NCBI RefSeq assembly: GCF_028372415.1
Contig: NC_092875.1
Span: 196,430,872 to 196,494,871 of the forward strand
Length of the DNA stretch: 64,000 nucleotides
Direction of reading: 5' to 3'
Origin: Notamacropus eugenii
Lineage: Eukaryota; Chordata; Mammalia; Diprotodontia; Macropodidae
Part shown: piece after piece, positions 32,656 through 43,078 of the stretch
Layout: the number at the start of each line of letters is the position of its first letter
How positions within the stretch are numbered: position 1 is the first letter of the stretch
Translations under genes and position numbers: made by a program
The notes under the pieces: model-generated
Told to the model about the DNA's origin: nothing
Databases searched by the model: none
What the model saw: the letters and a program-made list of their open reading frames with translations, nothing else

Positions 32656-35345
32656 AATTTGGATGTTATACCACCTGGTACATATATGTTTAGTAATGAT
32701 ACTGATTCATTGTCTAAGATATCTTTTGAGCAAGATGTACTTTCCCTGTTTATCTCTTCTAATTAGGTTTATTTTTGTTTTTACTTTGTCTGAGATCAGA
32801 ATTGATACCCCTAATTTGTTTTCCTTCAGCTGAAGAATAATAGATTCTGCTACAACCCCTTACCTTTACTCTGTTTCAAGTGTATTTCTCTATAGAATAT
32901 ATCATAGTATTCTGATTTTTGATCCACTCTGCTACCCACTTTCATTTTATGGGAGAGTACATTCCATTCACATTCACAGTTATGATTACTAACTCTGTAT
33001 TTCCCTCCATTCTATTTTTCCTCCTGTTTGTTCTCTCTCTTCTTTTACTCTTGACCTCTGCACCAGTGTTTTGCTTCTGTGTAGCAGCTTACCCAATCTG
33101 TACCCCACTTCTGTCACCCCTCCTTTACTTAATCTTCTCCCTTCATACTTCCTATTGGGTAAGATGGATTTCAGTATTCAATTGATTGTATACATTATTC
33201 CTTCTTTGCATCAATATTGATGAGAGTAATGTTCAAGTGATGCCCCTCACCCACTCTCCCATCTTTCCTTCCACTCTAATAGATCTTTTGCCTCTTTTCA
33301 TATGAAACAATTTACCCCATTTTATCTCTCTTTTCCTTTTGTACCCAGAGTACTCCTCTTTCTCTTCCCCCAATTATGCCATTCCCTTTAATTCACCTTA
33401 TACCCATACCCTTTGTATGCACATTTTTCTAATGGTACTATCACTGATATAATTTTTAAGAATTACAAGTACCATCTTCCCATGTAGGAAATAAACAGTT
33501 TAGCTCCATTGAATCCTTATCTTTTTTCTCCCCATTTTCCCCATTTTCTCCCCATTATATTTCTTTTGGGTCTTGATATTGGAGATTTTTAAAAAAATTA
33601 ATTCCTGTCTTCCCCTTATGAATGCTTAAAATCCTTCTATTTCATTAAACGACTAATTCCCCTTTGATATTTTATGCTTAGTTGTGCAGGGTAAATGATT
33701 CTTGATTGTAGTCCTAGATCCTTTGTCTTCTTGAATATCAAGTTCTGTAATCTCCAGTCTTTTAATATTTCAGCTGTGTAATCCTGATTATGGCTCTCAG
33801 ATATTTGAATTATTCCTTTTGGGTTATTTTCTCTTGATCTGATAGTTCTGAACTATGACTAAACATTTCTTGGTGTTTTTATTTGGGGATCTCTTTCCTG
33901 AGGTGATTGATGAATCCTTTCAATGACTATTTTGCCCTCTTTCAGGATATCAAGACAGTTTTCCTTGATCATTTCTTGCAAGATGTCTATGTCTTCCTTT
34001 TGACCACGTCTTTCATTTAGTCCAATGATTCTGACATTGTCTTTCAGGAATCTGTTTTCCAAGTCAGCTTTTTTTTCCCATGAAGTATTTTATATTTTCC
34101 TCATTTTTTGAGTTGATTTGAGTCGTTAGTTTCCACTTCCCTAATTGTCACTTTTAAGGAATTGTTTTCACCAGTTAGTTTTTGTACTTCCTTTTCCTTT
34201 TATGGAATTGTACTTTTTAAAGAGTTGTTTTCTTTTGTGGGTTTTTGTATCTCCTTTTCCATTTGGCCAATTCTACTTTTTAGGCAGTTGTTTTCTTTTT
34301 CCAAGCATTTGATTCATTTCCCCCAATAATTCTTTGCATAACTCTCATTTCTTTCCCCAATTTTCCTTTTACATCTCTTAAATGATTATAAGCTCTTTTT
34401 TGAGCTCTTCCATGAGCTATTTCTAGGTTTAATATCACTTCTCCTTTTCCTTTGGGCATTTGCCAACTGGTATTTTGACATTGTTATCCTCTTCTGAATT
34501 TGTGCCTTGATTTTCCCTGTCACCATAATAACTTTCAATGGTCAGATTATTGTCTTTTGTTGTGTTTTGTTCATTCTTTTGAACTGTTTTCCTTTTAAAT
34601 TGGAGTTCTGCTTCCAGGTTGGAAGGGACACTGTTTCAGGCTTCTTGTGTCAGGGGCTATAGGCCCTGGCTATTTACCTATTGGTTCACTGATGCTGCCC
34701 TGAGACCCTCAAGGGACCCTGCTGTCTGGTTTTCTTATAAGGAGTTGCAATGGTGGATGATAGGAACTACTGGAAGTAATGGGGTCTGTTAGCTTACCTG
34801 GTGTTAAGCTGGGGTCCTAGTGCTTGGCATTTGGCATGGGCTGAGGCCAGTGGGGTATATCTGTATTTTTCCTGATATAAACTGAATCACTTGGTGCTTA
34901 TGGCTTCCTGTTTGCTTAGGCAGCCATTGGGTTTGTGCCTTCCTGTTTATCTATCACTATACTGAAGCAAGTGGAGGTCTGGTCACTGGAGATTGCTTGT
35001 TTGCCTAAGGCTATGCTGAAGCATGTGGTGGGGCATTTGTTTGCTCCATCATACTGAAACTCAGGATCTACTATTATTTTAATGGTGTGGGACTTGCTGC
35101 TGGCTTGTTTTCTGTCCCGGTTTGCACTTCCCTTTTATTCAAGTGACATAGATCTTTCCTGTCAATCCTCCAAGTCTCCCAGGCTAAAAGACCACTCTTT
35201 ATTTTTTTTTTATTATTTTTACTGTCTTTATTTTTACTGGTTCTGCTCTTGTAGGATTTGTTTTGGGTTTCTAATTTATGGTTGTTTGGAAGTAAATATG
35301 GGAGAGTAAAGGCAGCTTACTGCTTTCTCCACCATCTTGGTTGTC
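32656..35345 (-). mobile_element. Old L1 copy 'e', segment 3 (endonuclease part of ORF2, spacer, ORF1, 5'UTR)
   Basis: Continues the ORF2 N-terminal region (32656-33000), then the pyrimidine-rich inter-ORF spacer (33000-33540), ORF1 remains (33550-34570, including a 67-codon frame with the RRM start at 33859-34062: DNVRIIGLNER) and the 5'UTR (34580-35345). It ends with the family terminus (plus strand TCTCCACCATCTTGGTTG). This subfamily is also represented at 54030-56578. With segments 1 and 2 it forms a full-length but badly decayed L1. Confidence 0.85.
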
Positions 35346-35379
35346 AGAAGTAGGAATATTCTTTTTTATTTATGAAATT

Positions 35380-35710
35380 TATTTTAATCTGTTTCATTTA
35401 CCATTTAAAATTCCTTTATTAAATTCCATATTATTAAAGTCAGCACAAAATTTTAACTTTCCAAGGTCTTTTTCTCTTATCCTGTGTGAGCTATCTTTCC
35501 AAATTTTGTATCATCTTCAAATTTGATGAATATGGCATCTATGCTATTATCCAAGTCATTGATTTTTTTAAAAAAAAATTATTTACACAGCATAGGGCCA
35601 AATAGAAGTCCTTGGGGTGCCACTGGATATATCTTTCCAAGTTGGAATCAGACTCCTAAGGACTACTACATAGTTCTGGCCAGTCAACCAGGTTCCATTT
35701 ATTAGTATTC
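35380..35710. repeat. Ancient amniote repeat, CR1/L3-like
   Basis: 'CAAATTTTGTATCATCTTCA', 'ATCCAAGTCATTGATTTTTT', 'CATAGGGCCAAATAGAAGTC' and 'GGCCAGTCAACCAGGTTCCA' belong to the same old family as 8340-8600. Confidence 0.5.
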
Positions 35711-35809
35711 TCACATAACTCACTTTTTCATTTTTTTTCCGAAAACATATAATAAGAGTCAATCAAGTTAGCTTTTATTCTCAATGTGGTGTATTATTTT
35801 GAATACTGA

Positions 35810-35995
35810 AGTTAGTGTCAGGAAGAAAATTTAGATGCAATTTTTCCCCCTGATACTTATTGGTTATGTGATCATAGAACAGTAATCTAATCTTTTTCAG
35901 TCTCATTTTTTGGAGGGTCTGTAAAATGTGGATAATTCTAGTACCTAATTCACAAAATTGTTATGAAACATTCATGTGATATTGTGAATGAAACA
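35810..35995 (+). repeat. MIR-type CORE-SINE fragment
   Basis: 'GTTATGTGATCATAGAACAG', 'CAGTCTCATTTTTTGGAGGG' and 'CTGTAAAATGTGGATAATTC' follow the MIR core order. Confidence 0.55.
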
Positions 35996-36009
35996 ATTTG
36001 AAAAAATTT

Positions 36010-36235
36010 TTGTAGTTCAGTCATTTTAATTGTGTTCAATTCTATCCCATTTTGGATTTTCCTGGTAAACATGTTGGAATGGTTTGCAGTTGCTTTTCTA
36101 GCTCATTTTATAGATGAGCAACTGAGGCAAACAAGGTCAAGTGATTTGCCCATGTCAGACACGAACTCAGGAAGATTAGTCTTCTGGACTTCAGGCTTGA
36201 CATTCTATCCATGGTACCATTTAGTGGCTACATTT
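36010..36235 (-). repeat. Marsupial tRNA-headed SINE, nearly complete
   Basis: Complement of the family at 40881-41124: 'TTGTAGTTCAGTCATTTTAA', 'GGAATGGTTTGCAGTTGCTT', 'GATGAGCAACTGAGGCAAAC', 'GAACTCAGGAAGATTAGTCT' and 'TTCTATCCATGGTACCATTT'. Confidence 0.82.
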
Positions 36236-36289
36236 GACCTTAAAGTACCGTAAGAAGATATATCATTATAATCATCATTATCACTGATG

Positions 36290-36490
36290 CACTGCTGTTG
36301 AACTCTTCTTTGGGCTTTCCCATTTTTCTCTGTTACACTTTTCAGCTTCCTTTTTTATGTATTGTCTTTTCCCATTAGAGTATAAGTTCCTTGAGGACAC
36401 AGACCTACTATTTATTTGTATTTTCAATGCTTAACACAGAGCCTGGTCTATAATAGGTGGTAAATAAATGATCATTGTCTGACTGATTGG
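36290..36490 (+). repeat. L2 3'-end fragment
   Basis: 'TAGAGTATAAGTTCCTTGAG', 'GACACAGACC' and 'GGTGGTAAATAAATGATCAT' match the L2 3' end. Confidence 0.65.
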
Positions 36491-37089
36491 CTACATGGAA
36501 AATGGACTGGAGCAAGGAAAGATTGAGGCAGTGGCACCAATCAGTTGACTATTTCAGTAGTCTAGTCAAGAGGTCATGAGGTACTGAAATACAGTAGCAG
36601 TTACATGACTGGAGAGGAAAGGACATGTTCAAGAGAAGTTACAGAGAAAGAAATTGCAAACTTTATCAACTGACTGGACAAGTGACTGAGAGTGAATAGT
36701 TTGGAATGAAGTCCAGATAGCAAACCTGGACAACTAGAAGTATGCCTCAATAATAATAAGGAAGCTCAGAAGAAAGATTTATTTTATGGGGAAATTAATC
36801 CCATGTTAGATACGTTGATTTTGAGAAGCCTGCACATATCCAATGGGAAATACTCAGTAGACAGTTGATTTTATAGGACTAGTCTTCAGGACAGAGACTA
36901 GGGAAGGCCATATGGATATAAGTATTGTCTTCATAAAGATGCTATAATTGAATCAGTTGTGAACTGACATGATTGTCAAGTGAGAAAGCAAAGAGAAGAG
37001 GGCCCAGGCTAGAGCCTTTGGGGAATATGGTTTTGTACTTCCTTTCTCCCTGGGGAATCAAATATTCTGACAGCAAAGGTAGTAATAAA
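36491..37089. other. Probable old dispersed repeat, unclassified
   Basis: Contains 'CCATGTTAGATACGTTGATT', 'TCCAATGGGAAATACTCAGT', 'AGACAGTTGATTTTATAGGA' and 'AGAAGAGGGCCCAGGCTAGA', phrases I associate with an old mammalian repeat but cannot name. No coding frame. Confidence 0.35.
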
Positions 37090-37139
37090 TAGTGATGAAG
37101 AATAGAGATAAGGGTCAGACTTGTGATTTCATTTGTATT

Positions 37140-37335
37140 AAGGACTACTAGACTGGGAAATTCTCTTTGCTAATGCAGGTTAGCACTTTCTCTGCAACTT
37201 AGAATATTAAGAGAGTTGCCCTGAGAAGTCAGAGAGAAAATGACTTAGAGTCACATAGCCAGCATGTGTCAGAGACAAGACTTGAACCTGGGCTTTTTGA
37301 CTCCAAAATTGGCTCTCTATCCAATATGCCCCATT
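37140..37335 (-). repeat. MIR-type CORE-SINE
   Basis: Complement order 'CTTAGAGTCACATAGCCAGC', 'GACAAGACTTGAACCTGGGC', 'CCAAAATTGGCTCTCTATCC'. Moderately preserved. Confidence 0.7.
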
Positions 37336-38344
37336 ATCCTTGATATTATTAGATAAATATCTCATCTAGGAGACAGTATCAATAATCATCTTGATGATAC
37401 ATGACAGTTACCAGCACATGGAACTCCAATGAATTTATTGGACTCTTGACAAATCAAATTCCCAAGAAGATTAAGTACAAAGTTGGGTTTGAAGAGGGAG
37501 GAGATGAATTCCAGAGAATGGATGACTGCCTCAATGGATGCTCAGGATAAGCAGTGTGTACAGGAACATCCCTGAGCAGTCAAGAGAGAAAAGATGAGGA
37601 CACTGAAATTTCCAGGGAATCCAAATGCAAACTATGCCTCCTTAAGCATTTTCCCTGTGTTCAGCTCTTCAGAGATAGATGATATTCCCAATTAAGTAGA
37701 GCATGGTGGAGTAGACAAGAGGATGCTCTTAACCACCCCTGTTTGGGTGTACATCACCATAGTTGTGCCCTCGCCAACTGGGGGTTACAATAACACTAAC
37801 AGAGAGATTCAATTAATTTAACAAATTAACAATTTGTGTCATTTCTTGTACATGCAGTAACATGCACACAAAGCATCTCTTTGTGATCGAGCAGCTGTCC
37901 CATCCTCAGCTCACAGCTTCATTAATCATGCACTCGGCATGTTATTGTCTAAATTACAGCGCCATTTGAGATGGGAAAAACATTGAGAATGAAATGTTGC
38001 TTACACTTTGAAAGGAGGAATGGATTACAAATAAGTGCTGGAAAACAGTTTCTTGAATTGGTGATGAGCTCATAAAAAAAAGAAAAGATGCTGCCACCCA
38101 CAAATATACAGTTATTTTCTCTTTTCTTCTCCAGAAGGATTCTGTAGCTAATTATTCAGGTACAAGATGAGAATGAGAGAGGATTCTTACAAATGGCCAA
38201 GGGCTAGTCTAATAAAAGGGGAATAATATACAAACTGTTAGGGTCTCTTTTGATGTGTCCATTAGTTCATTCATAATGTGTTGATATGGGGAATTAAAAT
38301 AGAAGGAATTCAAACCAGTACCTTTTAGTATTGATTACCATTCA
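37336..38344. other. Unique sequence, possibly including a conserved noncoding element
   Basis: No repeat family or coding frame recognised. The part at about 37800-38060 is free of simple repeats and contains homeodomain-like TTAATCATG and AAATTACAGCGCCATTTGAG, a texture seen in conserved enhancers. This is an impression only. Confidence 0.35.
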
Positions 38345-39428
38345 GGGGGGTGGAGCCAAGATGACAGAGTAGAAAGATGGACTTGCTCTAGCTCTACCCT
38401 CATAGCCCATAGAATACCTGTAAAAAATGAGTCTAAACAAATTCTAGAGCAGCAGAATCCACAAAACAACAGAGTGAAAGGGATTTCCAGCTCAAGACAG
38501 CCTGGAAGGCTATCACACTGGGCTAAGAGTGGAGCTCAGCATAGCCTTGGCATGTGGTGTGGACAGGATTGAAGCAAACTTCAGGGTGCAAAATCATGGG
38601 CAGCAGCTATGATTCCCAGATTGCTGAACCCACAAATGCCAAAGACAGCTTCAAAGGTCAGTAAGAAAGCTCATTCATCTAGGTGAGAAGGCAGCAGGGT
38701 TGGCCCCAGCCCTGGGCCCAGGGTAGTGGCAGCCACTGCTGGAGCAGTGTCCATTTTTAGAGCCATCCACCTAAAGACCTTGGGGGAATTGAACAGGTGA
38801 TCTGGGTGTCAGTCCTGAGTGGTAGTCAGACCCACCCAGGAGTGGGATAAGGAGGAGCACTGGCATGGTGGAGCTGGTGGAAGCTCTGAAGTGGGATTCC
38901 TACTTACAGATTCGGGGAAGAAGGTGTTTGTGGTTGCTCCCATACCAAAGCGCAGGCCAAGAGAGGAGTAAACTCCTCTCCCTTGATTGTGCCAACCTTG
39001 AAGGAACTGAGAATTCACAATTCCCTAGAATATACCATCCACTTGACAAAGGACTCAAAAGTCAAGTAACTGACTGTGAAAATGCCACCCCCCTCCAACA
39101 TGGGAAAAAATAAGACTATAAAAGGTTACTTGCTTGGTGAAAAGGTATTTTCTTCCATCCTTTCAGATGAGGGAGAACAAAGTATACCATCAGAGGAAGA
39201 CAAAAAAGTCAAGTCTTCTATATCCAAAACCTCCAAAAAAAAATTCAATGATCTTAGGCCATGGAAGAGCTCAAAAAGGATTTTGAAAATCAAGTAAGAC
39301 AGGTGGAGGAAAAAATGGGAAGATAAATGAGAGCACTGTAAGAAAACCATGAAAAGTGAGCCAATAGCTTGCTAAAGAAGACACACACAAAAAAATGCTG
39401 AAGAAAATGACACCTTTAAAAATAGGCT
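38345..39428 (+). mobile_element. L1/HAL1 copy 'g': 5'UTR and ORF1 N-terminal part
   Basis: Plus-strand element starting with the family terminus (GGGGGTGGAGCCAAGATGAC). The 5'UTR runs to about 39080. ORF1 starts near 39082 (NMGKNKTIKGYLLGEKVFSS) and is readable into the coiled coil until the frame shifts near 39270. The similarity ends at about 39428 in the middle of ORF1 with no tail, so the 3' part has been deleted. Its 5'UTR is the inverted partner of 17441-18160. Confidence 0.82.
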
Positions 39429-39924
39429 GTAGGTCACCATTTCTTGGAAAAGAAGTGGGCTTGGCAAAATTATCATTCTTTCTGCATGTTATAATGGAAT
39501 TGGCAAATATTGCCATAATCATATATAATGAGCATAAGGTTGTGGAGTGAAGAAGGTTAACTTTGCTCTACATTTCTCTATTCTAGCTCAAAGACTTATC
39601 CCATAGTCTTCTATCCTGGAGAGAAGTAGATGTTTTTAATTAAAAGCAAAAAATGATTCCTAGTTCACATACTACCTTTTCATAGCTCTGTCTTTACTGT
39701 ATTCATTAGGAAAAAATGCTTTATATGTGGGAGATTGGAATTCCACAAGATATTTGGACATATTGGCCAGGCTATGTGGTACTGCAGTACTGCATAATGA
39801 CAGGACAAGAGGGCTCTTGAAAGAGGCCCACTAAACCATTCATAAGGTTCTCTGCAGACACATATTGACTTAGAAAATCACAAATTAGTAACATCTGTTC
39901 TGTATTATACTTCTATTTATTTTA
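39429..39924. other. Unique sequence
   Basis: No gene or repeat recognised between the broken L1 and a hAT-like fragment. Confidence 0.4.
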
Positions 39925-40023
39925 TTTAATTTACCTAATAACATTTTAATCTTGTGCAGAGCCCTACTAAGACATGTTTGGGTTTTTAATATCTCCTATA
40001 GACCATGTGTTTGACACCTCTAC
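39925..40023 (+). mobile_element. hAT-type DNA transposon end, fragment
   Basis: 'AACATTTTAATCTTGTGCAG' followed by 'AGACCATGTGTTTGACACCT' resembles the right end of a known mammalian hAT family ('...ggccatgtgtttgacacccctg'). Only one end is visible. Confidence 0.45.
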
Positions 40024-40880
40024 TTCAAAGGTAGATCTGTAAAGTTAAAACATCTGTTTGCCTTTCCAGAGTCACCAGACTAGTTCACAGTTTCACCACC
40101 AGTGCATTAAAGTATTTGTACTTTCTACTCCCTATTTGCATTAGCACCATGGTGAAGCTTGGGAAGACTACTAAAAATCTAGGTGAGCCAAAGAAGATGA
40201 CTCCTTTGAAAAAGGAGATAGAAGAAAGTGAATCTGAGGATACTCCAGAAGATGAAAAAGAAAGCAGCCAGGAAGGACTTTTGATCCCTCAGAAAGAAGG
40301 GCAAGAGGGATGTGACTATACTAGTAAAGAGGGTAACATCAGCCACAAAAGCTGCTGTTTCCCCCACATGTGCCAAGAAAGTAGGCATGACTCCTAGTAA
40401 GAAGGTTTCCATGACCTCTGACAAGAAAGTAACCACCCTAGCCAAAGCTGTCATTACAAGCAAGAAAGGAGCTACTCCATTGAAAACAGCACATCCTTTC
40501 CCTCGCCAAAGGGGCAAAAATATTGGATAAATGTCAAGAAAGAGGACAGAGAAGATGAGGAGGATGAAAAAGACACCCAAACCCACAAAAATGGGACCCT
40601 CTCCAGCCAAACAGTACTCTAAAGATGAACAGGAAGGGGAGGAATCAATAATAATGAGGATAAAGAAGATGAAAACGACTGAAGAAGAAGTTATGGATGC
40701 CATACCTGTCAAAAGGAAGGCTGTTTCTGTGCAAGTTATATCTAGGAAAGCTGGGAAGGTCAATGATTCCAAGGAGGAAGAGGAAGATGAAAATGAACAG
40801 GAGCAAGATGAAGAGGAGGAAAAGGAAATGTCTGTCAAAGAAGTACCAGGAAAGAAGAAAAAGGAAAGGGATAAACAGAA

Positions 40881-41124
40881 GTGGTCAGCTAGATGGCTTA
40901 GTAGGTAGGAATGTTGGACCTGAAGTCAGGAGGACCTGGATTCAAATTCATCCTCAGACACTAACTGGGCATATCACTTAACTTCCGTTTACTTTAATCC
41001 ACTGGAGCAGGAAATGTCAAGTCACTCTGGCATCTTTGTCAAGAAAACCTCATGAACAGTATGACCGATGAGGTCATGAAGAGTCAAATATGACTGAATT
41101 GACTCAACAACAATAATAACAACA
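40881..41124 (+). repeat. Marsupial tRNA-headed SINE inserted in the NCL pseudogene
   Basis: Complete: 'GTCAGCTAGATGGCTTAGTA', 'CTGAAGTCAGGAGGACCTGG', box B 'GGATTCAAATTCATC', 'GTCACTCTGGCATCTTTGTC', 'GAGTCAAATATGACTGAATT' and tail 'CAACAACAATAATAACAAC'. Flanked by AAACAGAA at 40873-40880 and 41125-41132, the target duplication. It splits the codons for KQK ahead of RRM1. Confidence 0.92.
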
Positions 41125-42196
41125 AACAGAAATCCCCCCAAACCAAGAAACACGAACTGGAAGCTGAAGCTACAGTTTTTACAATTTTTGACAGAACTAC
41201 TTCTGGGCTAAAAACTGGCATCATACAAAAAAAAAAAAAGACAGTCACTATTGTGAACATCTTCACTGGCACCACCAGAATGTTTGGCTATGTGGAGTTT
41301 AAATCAGCTGAAGACATAGAAAAGGCTCTAGAGCTCAATGGCTCCAAAGAACCATTGCCCTCAGAAAGAAGGGCACTAAGAATGGCTATACTAGTAAAGA
41401 GGGTACCATCAGCCATAAAAGCTGCCATTTCCCCCACGTGTGCCAAGAAAGTAGGCATGACTCCTGCTAAGAAGGTTTCCATGGCCTCTAAAGTGCTTAA
41501 TTCTGAAATGAAGATAGTAACAGTAAAAGAGAACAAGAAGATCGACATAAAAATCCTCTTTGCCAAGAATCTGATGTAAAAGTACCTCAAGAGGAGTACA
41601 AAGAAGTATTTAAAGATACTATTAAGGTCAGACTGTTCTGCACCAAAGATGGAACACTCAAAATTATTGCCTACATTGAATTTAAGAGAGAAGCAGGCAT
41701 GGTAGAGAAACAGGGAACCAACATTGATGGTCAGGGACTCATTCTAAACTACCCAGAGGATAAAAGAAAAGTACAAGAAAATTTGGAAGGAAGAACAACT
41801 CTTGGAGGGGGAACAAAAGCAAGCCAGCAGATTCAAGAACACTGCTGCTGAATAACATGTCTACCACTTTGTTGAAGAAAGTCTGCAAGAAGTGCTGGAG
41901 ATTTCCCCAGAACAACCAAGATCAACTTAAAGGGTCTGCATTCATGGAATCAATCTCTGTGGGAGATGGAAAGGAAGCTTTGACTTCTTATAATATTATA
42001 GAAATTGAAGGCAGAGTCATATGGCTGGAGCTAAAGGGACAGAAGACAGTTAATGCCACACCAAGGAACCAGTTCTATGATACTGCATTCTTACGTGGTG
42101 TATCCAAAGACATGAGAGAAGGAACATTTAAAAATCTGTTTCATAGTTCTGTAGGTACCAGGATAGTCACAGGCAGACAGACAAGTTCATCTAAAG

Positions 42197-42487
42197 CAGT
42201 GCTTCTTAAACTGTGGGTCCTGACCCCACATGGGTTTGTGAAAAATTTGGCCACAGTAAAAGGTTTCTGAATGTGCTATGGCCAGAAATTAATTAAACTC
42301 AAACACATAATTGATCCAAAGTGGCAGCCTTTGCTCATGTTGCTTCTCAGAATTCTACTGTAGCCTTGGTTCTGAACACAAAGCCTGCCCACTTTGCACT
42401 TAGCATGCCTTCAGGTTATGCAACACCAATTGAAGTTGCCAAAAGGCCAAAAAGGATTGGGAATACCACAAGCTTAAGAAACCCTCT
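42197..42487 (+). mobile_element. hAT miniature element in the NCL pseudogene
   Basis: About 290 bases with imperfect terminal inverted repeats (CAGTGCTTCTTAAACTGTG at the left; right end CACAAGCTTAAGAAACCCT) and an 8-bp duplicated target (ATCTAAAG left, TCTAAAAG right). No transposase. It sits between TSSSK and the lost GFGF motif of RRM4, so it arrived after the pseudogene. Confidence 0.82.
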
Positions 42488-43078
42488 TCTAAAAGATTGC
42501 AGTTAGGGTACTGCAACTCAGAAGAAATTTGTAAACGTGATAGAGGCCATGGAAAAGAGGGAGACTGATAGAAACAAATTCTGGACTGAGCTAAGCTTAG
42601 TGGCTTTGGAGGTCAAGGGCGCTGGTGGAAGATTTAGTGGCTGAAGAAGCAGTGGGAGAGGCCAAAGTGGGGTTTGGTGGCAGAGGCTGAAGAAACTTTG
42701 GAGGTTGGGGTGGTTTTTGAGGAGATGCAAGACAACAAGTCACAAAAAAAAAAGAAATGAAAATTAAGTTTGAATAACTCCTCCCCATTCTCTTTCCTTC
42801 TGCTATCTGAATGGAGTCTAGAAGTTTTGTCCTGATGTCTAATCCTTGAAAGATCTTTCTCTGGACATTCCAAGACAAATATGCAGTCTGGAGGTAGTCT
42901 TGGAAAAACTTGGATGACATTTCAAGGAAGAAAGCATGTTGATTTTGACAGGATATATGTTCAATATAAACTTTTTGCAAGTGATTGATGTGGGAGGTAA
43001 CCATTTTGTCTGTGAGTTGTCTTGAGTTTTTAATGTTGTGTTCCTTGTACAAAACCATTTTTCTACCCAAAAAAAAAA

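Larger units (their letters stand above)
40149..43078 (+). pseudogene. NCL: Nucleolin (NCL) processed pseudogene
   Basis: Intronless copy of the nucleolin mRNA from the start codon (MVKLGKTTKNLGEPKKMTPL, human MVKLAKAGKNQGDPKKMAPP) through the TP-rich Lys repeats, the acidic stretch (VKEVPGKKKKERDKQK before RRM1), RRM1 (FGYVEFKSAEDIEKALELNG), RRM2 (IAYIEFKREA), RRM3 (IEGRVIWLELKGQ), RRM4 (GTRIVTGRQTSSSK), a degraded Gly/Arg tail and the C-terminus KIKFE (stop 42775-42777). About 0.3 kb of NCL 3'UTR follows ('CTGGACATTCCAAGACAAAT', 'TGTACAAAACCATTTTTCTA'), then an A10 tail at 43069-43078. Lesions include a frameshift between 40290 and 40312, several later stops and frame changes, a SINE insertion (40881-41124) and a hAT miniature element (42197-42487). 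Nucleolin itself is a nucleolar rRNA-processing protein; this copy is dead. Confidence 0.93.

Noticed and set aside
40080-40148. NCL 5'UTR upstream of the pseudogene ATG
   Set aside because: Sequence is AT-rich and does not resemble the GC-rich nucleolin leader; the copy appears to start close to the ATG.
40179-40838. 219-codon open frame on the minus strand, rich in Ser and Phe
   Set aside because: It is the antisense of the acidic and Lys-rich part of the NCL pseudogene. The composition follows from GAA/AAG-rich codons read backwards.
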